From positions 70,137 through 123,484 of the forward strand of contig NZ_LNCU01000011.1 in the NCBI RefSeq assembly GCF_001542415.1: DNA of 53,348 nt. Reading direction: 5' to 3'. Below the pieces are notes generated by a model. That model made no database searches. It saw only the letters and a program-made list of their open reading frames with translations, and was not told the origin of the DNA. Shown here piece by piece: positions 51,711-53,348 of the stretch. Position numbers and translations under genes: made by a program. Positions within the stretch are counted from its first letter, which is position 1, and each line of letters starts with the position of its first letter. This stretch comes from Bradyrhizobium macuxiense. GTDB taxonomy: Bacteria > Pseudomonadota > Alphaproteobacteria > Rhizobiales > Xanthobacteraceae.

Positions 51711-51968
51711 TTAGCGTGAGGATCGCCCTATCATGTCACCGATTTTACGACGTGGGGGCGCGCTTTGCTCGTTCGGATCGAGGCTCGCCAGCCAGGAGTC
51801 GAGACTGGCCCGCAAATAGCGATTGCCCCATGCGGATGATGTAAACTGGATCGGCCTGACTGGGCACACGTCCTTAAACGTATCGACCGACAGGCTGCAG
51901 TAGGCGGCGGCCTGGTTTAGCCGTAGGGCGGCGGGCCAGTAGGGTAGGCTATTGTTGGCTGGGTTCAT
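51711..51968 (-). CDS. AlpA/excisionase-like DNA-binding protein
   Basis: An 85-residue protein with a MerR-like winged helix: ALRLNQAAAYCSLSVDTFKD, then FTSSAWGNRYLRASLDSWLA. This resembles AlpA or excisionase regulators of integrative elements, which help an integrase excise the element. No integrase is visible within the window. The ATG at 51968 has only a weak ribosome site. Confidence 0.65.
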   Translation of the reverse strand: MNPANNSLPYWPAALRLNQAAAYCSLSVDTFKDVCPVRPIQFTSSAWGNRYLRASLDSWLASLDPNEQSAPPRRKIGDMIGRSSR

Positions 51969-52003
51969 TTAACTACCATCATCCCCTCGAACGTCAAATT
52001 TCT

Positions 52004-52498
52004 TTACCGTGTGACAGCGCGGGGCTTGGCGCCTGGCTTCGCTGCAGCGACCGACGTATCTGGCGTTTCTGCCATCGCTTTAATCTGCTGCAAGTCCCGT
52101 TGAGTCTGATCGATGCCCGGGCCAGCGTTCACTGGCGTAAGTTGTTCGAAGCCTGAGCCAGGGTTGGTGACGAACATCGCAGAAGCTATGACGCGAGTTT
52201 CTTCACCGAGAGGGGCGAACGTGATGACGTAGCGCTCGTTTGGCGTGCCAGCATAGCGCGATCCGAGCAACAGCGTTGCGCCAACATTCGTCGTCGGCTT
52301 GTCGAATTGGAGCAGATACTCGGTATCCTTAGTGATGCTCAATCCGTTGTTCATGGCGTGGGTAATCAGCAGGGCTTTGATTTTGGACACCGAAGCCCGG
52401 ATTGTAACCTCTGGCTTGCCACTAGCGGTTGACGGTGGTTCGGCTGTCTGGCAGCAGGCAAGCAAAAGCGCGGCGCAAAGCGCAAATATGTTCTTCAT
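52004..52498 (-). CDS. Putative lipoprotein
   Basis: A 164-residue protein with a lipoprotein signal, MKNIFALCAALLLACCQ, where LLAC gives the acylated cysteine at position 15. The mature part has KIKALLITHAMNNGLSITKD and VITFAPLGEETRVIASAMFV, reading like a small alpha/beta domain. GGGGGA lies seven bases before the ATG. Not recognised. Element-borne lipoproteins can act in superinfection exclusion, an inference only. Confidence 0.65.
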   Translation of the reverse strand: MKNIFALCAALLLACCQTAEPPSTASGKPEVTIRASVSKIKALLITHAMNNGLSITKDTEYLLQFDKPTTNVGATLLLGSRYAGTPNERYVITFAPLGEETRVIASAMFVTNPGSGFEQLTPVNAGPGIDQTQRDLQQIKAMAETPDTSVAAAKPGAKPRAVTR

Positions 52499-52566
52499 TG
52501 AAATCCCCCAGTCCCCGCTACCATAGATCGCGGGTGGCGGGCGAGGCAACTAGCCTTTATGCGGTA

Positions 52567-52848
52567 TCATCCCCAGACCTGCTTTAGCTCTTTCTTAGCC
52601 GCCGCGCGGCGCTCATCCAGGTAGTCGGCCAGATCTTGCAGATGGATTCCCTTGGCTGACTTCTGATTGTCCTCGATGCGAACAACAGGCAAGCGGATAT
52701 CACCGTCGTTAATTTTGCGAAGCATGTGGACGACGTCCAGGTGACTGAAGTAATCCCGCTGCACGTCAGCGAGCGGGATTACGGCCTTGCCGTTGTATTG
52801 AGCCATTAGCAGGAATGCGGTGTTCAGTGTGGTGTGGTCTTTCGACAT
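52567..52848 (-). CDS. PrtN-like pyocin/prophage activator
   Basis: A 93-residue protein with the PrtN sequence pattern: NTAFLLMAQYNGKAVIPLAD, VQRDYFSHLDVVHMLRKIND, and RLPVVRIEDNQKSAKGIHLQ then DLADYLDERRAAAKK. PrtN activates pyocin genes by binding P-boxes. Here no pyocin or full tail module is seen nearby. GGGAGG seven bases upstream fixes ATG 52848 and excludes a longer open frame. Confidence 0.88.
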   Translation of the reverse strand: MSKDHTTLNTAFLLMAQYNGKAVIPLADVQRDYFSHLDVVHMLRKINDGDIRLPVVRIEDNQKSAKGIHLQDLADYLDERRAAAKKELKQVWG

Positions 52849-52992
52849 CGCGGGCCTCCCGTAACTAGCTACTTTCCGGCGCAAAATTCGTGAGCCCGAG
52901 TGTTGGGGCAGAATCGGCGCAGTTGTGATTTTCTGCAAGCCTGGACGGATTTGAGTTTGACGCCCGTGCGCGCCCCTGATTCATTGATTGGG

Positions 52993-53340
52993 ATGATTCG
53001 TGAACGCACGCTTCAAAAGCGCAAGAAACTGGTTGGAACGCTGCCGATCACCGGCGAGCTTTTGCGTGGGACGCTGTTGGAGCGAGTCGTGCGTCACAAG
53101 AGCGGCTGTCCGAAATGCGCGCGCGGCGAGGGCCATCAGGTGTACGTGCTGACGGTCAGTTATGGGCGCGGACAGACGCAACAGATCAGCGTACGGCGGG
53201 AGCGGGTGGCCGAGGTTCGTCGTTGGCTGGACAACTACCAGAAACTGAAGGAGACGATCGAGCAGATTTGCGAGCTCAATCACGATTTGCTGCGTCCCGA
53301 CCCCGCCGTGCCCCACCCCGGGAGGAAGCGGCGTGATTGA
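52993..53340 (+). CDS. DUF6788-like protein (transposon-associated)
   Basis: A 115-residue basic protein. KLVGTLPITGELLRGTLLER then HKSGCPKCARGEGHQVYVLT and ELNHDLLRPD match my memory of the DUF6788 family, which often lies upstream of transposase genes. The CPKC pair is a Zn knuckle. A frame beginning GTG 53333 after GGGAGGAAG overlaps its end, consistent with such a two-gene unit. The ATG 52993 is the conserved start; an open frame extends further up. Confidence 0.7.
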   Translation: MIRERTLQKRKKLVGTLPITGELLRGTLLERVVRHKSGCPKCARGEGHQVYVLTVSYGRGQTQQISVRRERVAEVRRWLDNYQKLKETIEQICELNHDLLRPDPAVPHPGRKRRD

Positions 53341-53348
53341 GATGCGGC
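53333..53348 (+). CDS. Truncated gene start at window edge (possible transposase)
   Basis: GTG at 53333 has GGGAGGAAG just upstream and overlaps the DUF6788-like stop; only five codons are in the window. The coupling suggests the second gene of the same unit, perhaps a transposase. Nothing more can be read. Confidence 0.35.

Larger units (their letters stand above)
40092..53348. mobile_element. Integrated phage-like element (right end not in window)
   Basis: From the partial tRNA onward the GC content drops, the genes are short and of mixed orientation, and phage or plasmid functions appear: SF3 helicase, prim-pol, structural-type protein, tail spike, AlpA-like and PrtN-like regulators. No integrase is in the window, and no terminase, portal or major capsid gene is seen in these 13 kb. 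The element may be a satellite or a decayed prophage, or may simply continue past 53348. Confidence 0.8.

Noticed and set aside
1..53348. CRISPR arrays, rRNA operons, restriction-modification genes
   Set aside because: No regularly spaced repeats, no rRNA sequence and no methylase or Cas motifs were seen on either strand.

Overview
The window looks like chromosomal DNA of a Bradyrhizobium or a close Rhizobiales relative. It is GC-rich, its proteins resemble Bradyrhizobium families as I remember them, and its intergenic regions carry several interspersed palindromic repeats that I recall from that genus. No database search was possible; family names come from motifs and memory.

Positions 1-40091 are host chromosome. 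76-2702 holds a DUF4260 membrane protein, an acyl-CoA carboxylase beta subunit (pccB) and a small membrane protein. 2703-3460 is repeat-rich. 3482-9886 holds small regulatory and enzyme genes: a cupin, three small membrane proteins, LuxR and ArsR regulators, NIPSNAP, ABM-like and PEP-mutase-like proteins, plus at least one decayed gene. 10029-11901 encodes a TRIC-type channel and a triheme cytochrome c. 12136-21483 is a plus-strand catabolic cluster: fused indolepyruvate:ferredoxin oxidoreductase, SCP-x-type thiolase with its Zn-ribbon/OB-fold partner, MaoC hydratase, short-chain dehydrogenase, DapA-like lyase and Nudix hydrolase. Thiolase, hydratase 2 and (R)-hydroxyacyl-CoA dehydrogenase together resemble a split peroxisomal-type beta-oxidation module. 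21773-33647 carries a DMT exporter, an orphan PAS histidine kinase, a Tat-exported SMP-30/gluconolactonase-like protein, a VOC protein, folD behind a structured leader, and several envelope or unknown proteins. 33767-40014 has a frameshifted ACT-domain gene, a TetR regulator with a 20-bp palindromic operator placed before fabA, two microprotein candidates, a pentapeptide-repeat protein, an MFS transporter, a YbaK-like deacylase and a CBS protein.

At 40092-40140 lies the 3' part of a tRNA-Arg(TCG) gene on the minus strand. From there to the right edge the DNA is an integrated element with lower GC and mixed gene orientation. It has a replication module (SF3 helicase, then a separate prim-pol gene) with an iteron-like array between the two and an AT-rich candidate origin after them. 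Phage-type genes follow: a structural-looking protein, a beta-helix tail spike, a tape-measure-like N-terminus, a frameshifted DUF115-like gene, an AlpA-like regulator and a PrtN-like activator. Minus-strand cargo includes a HEPN-motif protein behind a membrane-anchored protein. No integrase, terminase, portal or major capsid gene is visible. The element is therefore either a satellite or defective prophage, or its remaining genes and the intact tRNA lie beyond 53348. The last gene, DUF6788-like, suggests another mobile element begins at the right edge.
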